A program made the position numbers and the translations under genes. From Treponema sp. (GTDB lineage Bacteria > Spirochaetota > Spirochaetia > Treponematales > Breznakiellaceae): a stretch of DNA of 8,009 nucleotides. How positions within the stretch are numbered: position 1 is the first letter of the stretch; each line of letters starts with the position of its first letter. Shown piece by piece: positions 6,584-8,009 of this stretch. The notes below the pieces were generated by a model. It was not told the origin of the DNA and did not search any database. It worked only from the letters and a program-made list of their open reading frames with translations. The stretch is from contig JAITEW010000206.1 of the NCBI GenBank assembly GCA_031281855.1, positions 1 through 8,009 on the forward strand, given 5' to 3'.

Positions 6584-7642
6584 ATGAAGCACAAGATGGC
6601 TATAATCGGATACGGCGGGATGGCTGGGTACCACCACGAAAACATCAACAAGCATTTCCCGGATATGGAAATCGCCGGCATTTACGACATCAGGGAAGAA
6701 GCGGGACAGAAGGCCCGTGAAAAGGGGCTCGCGGTCTTCAAGAGCCCTGAAGCAATTTACGGCAATAAGGACATAGAGCTTGTCCTCGTGGCGACGCCTA
6801 ACGATTTTCACAAGCCCTACGCCATTGCCTGTCTTGAAGCGGGCAAGAATGTTATAAGCGAGAAGCCCGTTACCCTCAACGCGGCGGAGCTTGAGGAAAT
6901 CATCGCCGCGTCGAAAAAGGCGGGCAAATTCTTCACAGTCCACCAGAACCGGCGCTGGGACAAGGATTTCCTTATCCTGAAAAAAATCTTTGCGGACGGC
7001 CTTCTCCGGGATCCTTATGTGATCGAAAGCCGGGTTCAGGGTTCCCGCAGGGGGCTTCACGGCTGGCGGGGCTGGAAGCAGAACGGCGGCGGTATGGTTC
7101 TCGACTGGGGCGTGCACCTTATCGATCAGATGCTCAATTTTACGGCGCCCAAAAAGTGCGTAGCCGTCAGCGCGGTACTCCACAAGGTTTTTGCGCCTGA
7201 AGTGGATGACAATTTTACCGCTTCTTTCCGTTTTGAAGACGGCCTCAATTATATCGTCAATGTCGCGATGAACTCATTCATCGTCCAGCCAAGGTGGCAT
7301 ATTTCCGCAGCCGACGGTACCTGCCTGATTCAAAACTTCGAGTGCGAAGGCAGGATCGTGAAGCTCGCGGATGACAAAACCCTCGAATGGGCTGAAGACA
7401 TTGTCTACACCGCCGCAGGCCCCACACGTTCCATGGCCCCGAGGCCCAAGGAGACAACTCTGGAACTCAAGCTCCCTGAGGTTACCGGGTCCTGGCAGGA
7501 TTACTACCGCAATATCATTGACGCCCTTGAAGGCAAGGCCCAGCCTATTGTCAAAACCGCTGAAGCCTTAAGGGTGATGAAGCTCATCGACCTCGTGTTT
7601 CTTTCTGATGAAAAGAAATGCGGCGTTGAATGTGATGTATAA
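6584..7642 (+). CDS. Gfo/Idh/MocA family NAD(P)-dependent oxidoreductase
   Basis: This 352-residue protein has the normal length for the family. The N-terminal Rossmann fold shows MAIIGYGGMAG (5-15), D35 after the second strand as in NAD-preferring members, ATPNDFHKPYA (70-80) and the EKP motif (93-95, K94 catalytic by family rule). The C-terminal domain carries GGMVLDWGVHLIDQM (169-183), the family's catalytic signature with D174 and H178. Members oxidise or reduce sugars, inositols and their derivatives; the substrate here is unknown. The frame is open back to 6392, but that extension covers the divergent phosphatase start, so ATG 6584 is preferred; a second ATG at 6596 is possible. It appears to be a single-gene transcript ending before the hairpins at 7684-7816. 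It has no signal peptide, unlike some periplasmic relatives. Confidence 0.92.
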   Translation: MKHKMAIIGYGGMAGYHHENINKHFPDMEIAGIYDIREEAGQKAREKGLAVFKSPEAIYGNKDIELVLVATPNDFHKPYAIACLEAGKNVISEKPVTLNAAELEEIIAASKKAGKFFTVHQNRRWDKDFLILKKIFADGLLRDPYVIESRVQGSRRGLHGWRGWKQNGGGMVLDWGVHLIDQMLNFTAPKKCVAVSAVLHKVFAPEVDDNFTASFRFEDGLNYIVNVAMNSFIVQPRWHISAADGTCLIQNFECEGRIVKLADDKTLEWAEDIVYTAAGPTRSMAPRPKETTLELKLPEVTGSWQDYYRNIIDALEGKAQPIVKTAEALRVMKLIDLVFLSDEKKCGVECDV

Positions 7643-7681
7643 GCAGGGGCTAACTGCTAACTTTCCGACAAAATCCGCCGG

Positions 7682-7718
7682 GCCTGGCCGGAGAGATCCC
7701 CCCGGTCCGGCCAGACGG
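7682..7718. repeat. Hairpin repeat copy 2, GATCCCCCCGG loop
   Basis: CTGGCCGGA (7684-7692) pairs with TCCGGCCAG (7706-7714), a perfect 9-bp stem whose loop holds GATCCCCCCGG (7695-7705), the same 11-mer as in the hairpin at 78-113. Relative to that copy each arm has one extra base (G on the left, C on the right), so the stem gains a base pair without losing pairing. A T7 run (7727-7733) lies 12 bases beyond the stem, too far for a classical terminator. Confidence 0.6.
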
Positions 7719-7719
7719 T

Positions 7720-7770
7720 CGTCGCCTTTTTTTACGGACGCCCCGGCGTCGCCTTTATTGGTATGACGCC
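7720..7770. repeat. Imperfect 27-bp tandem repeat with stem-loop
   Basis: CGTCGCCTTT occurs at 7720-7729 and 7747-7756, and each copy is followed after a short spacer by GACGCC (7737-7742 and 7765-7770), giving two imperfect units. GGCGTC (7745-7750) can pair either with the preceding GACGCC (tight hairpin, then TTTATT at 7754-7759) or with the following one. The two folds are mutually exclusive. These may be backup terminators or a small local duplication. Confidence 0.45.
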
Positions 7771-7791
7771 GTAAGCCTCCCCGGGGGGCCT

Positions 7792-7816
7792 CCTCCCGGC
7801 CTGGGAGGCGTTTTTT
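7792..7816 (+). terminator. Rho-independent terminator
   Basis: CCTCCC (7792-7797) and GGGAGG (7803-7808) form a 6-bp GC-rich stem with loop GGCCT, followed after CG by T6 (7811-7816). An alternative longer-range stem joins GCCTCCC (7775-7781) to GGGAGGC (7803-7809). This is the best intrinsic terminator in the window and would end plus-strand transcription from the oxidoreductase gene about 170 bases after its stop codon. Confidence 0.7.
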
Positions 7817-7825
7817 GCAGGTCTG

Positions 7826-7899
7826 GTTAAGCCCCCAGGTACCAGGAAAGGAAAGAAGCGTACTCTCTTTCCAGCCTTTTACCGGGCCGCCTGCTTAAC
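7826..7899. other. Nested inverted-repeat element, possible structured RNA
   Basis: Three nested stems can form over 74 bases. GTTAAGC (7826-7832) pairs with GCTTAAC (7893-7899). CCC-A-GGTA (7834-7841, one bulged A) pairs with TACCGGG (7880-7886). GGAAAGA (7850-7856) pairs with TCTTTCC (7866-7872). The 74-base span resembles a tRNA, but no T-arm consensus or anticodon arm is found on either strand. It follows the terminator directly and could be a leader element of a gene beyond the window, or a repeat. Stems were found by eye and no folding energy was computed. Confidence 0.35.
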
Positions 7900-7920
7900 T
7901 ACATTGCGTATTTTATCGCC

Positions 7921-8009
7921 ATGGGCGCCGATGACTTCCTGTTGCTTCAACTATACCGGGAACGGAGCTTGCAAATAAACGCGCCTCCCGGTTCGGCAGG
8001 CAGCTTTGT
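7921..8009 (+). CDS. Possible 5' end of an unidentified gene (partial)
   Basis: From ATG 7921 the frame stays open for 29 codons to the window edge, starting MGADDFLLLQLYRERSLQIN. The frame is also open upstream to 7831, with no clear alternative start. There is no recognisable ribosome binding site before the ATG and I do not recognise the protein. It may be a real gene continuing to the right, a gene remnant, or chance. Confidence 0.2.
   Translation, partial: MGADDFLLLQLYRERSLQINAPPGSAGSF

Larger units (their letters stand above)
7643..8009. other. Structured right intergenic region
   Basis: These 367 bases contain no complete gene that I can support. From left to right they hold a GC-rich hairpin related to one at the left end of the window (7682-7718), an imperfect tandem repeat with hairpins and T-runs (7720-7770), an intrinsic-terminator-like hairpin (7792-7816), a nested inverted-repeat fold (7826-7899) and a short open frame running off the right edge (7921-8009). 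Confidence 0.6.

Noticed and set aside
6461..7183. 240-codon minus-strand frame opposite the oxidoreductase
   Set aside because: It is antisense to conserved Rossmann-fold and catalytic motifs, and its 3' part overlaps the phosphatase start.
7826..7899. tRNA gene (74-base span closed by a 7-bp outer stem)
   Set aside because: No TTCRA-type T-loop, D-arm or anticodon arm in the correct positions on either strand.
1..8009. CRISPR array, insertion sequence, phage or toxin-antitoxin module
   Set aside because: No regularly spaced direct repeats, no transposase or integrase motifs and no small paired toxin/antitoxin frames were seen.

Overview
The window looks like ordinary chromosomal DNA from a GC-rich spirochaete, most likely a Treponema-type organism. 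This is an inference from gene content: a DUF4954-type beta-helix protein, a YbhJ-like aconitase-family hydratase, and a short YerC/TrpR-like regulator. No rRNA or other phylogenetic marker is present. All six complete genes have compact spacing and intact reading frames, and there is no transposase, phage gene or CRISPR array.

Layout from left to right. Positions 1-126 are a GC-rich intergenic stretch containing a strong hairpin. Next come two minus-strand genes, an MgtC/SapB-family membrane protein (127-813) and upstream of it a large DUF4954-type protein (810-3020). They are joined by a 4-base ATGA overlap and form one operon. A 76-bp divergent promoter region (3021-3096) separates this operon from a plus-strand hydratase (3097-5427). 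The hydratase converges on a minus-strand pair, a YerC/TrpR-like repressor (5481-5786) and a HAD phosphatase (5836-6504), with a long stem-loop between the convergent ends. A second short AT-rich divergent region (6505-6583) leads into a plus-strand Gfo/Idh/MocA oxidoreductase (6584-7642). The last 367 bases contain several hairpins with T-runs, a candidate nested RNA fold, and possibly the beginning of another gene running off the edge.

No pathway clearly links the genes. The hydratase, HAD phosphatase and oxidoreductase are metabolic enzymes of unknown substrate. The MgtC-like protein is an inner-membrane protein. The TrpR-like protein has no tryptophan gene beside it. The shared promoter region between the DUF4954 operon and the hydratase, with an 11-bp-period direct repeat over both -10 boxes, suggests these two units may be controlled together.

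I found no convincing new multi-gene system. The most interesting signals are non-coding: a GATCCCCCCGG-loop hairpin present once in each terminal intergenic region with a compensatory extra base pair in one copy, the operator-like repeat, and the nested fold near 7826-7899.
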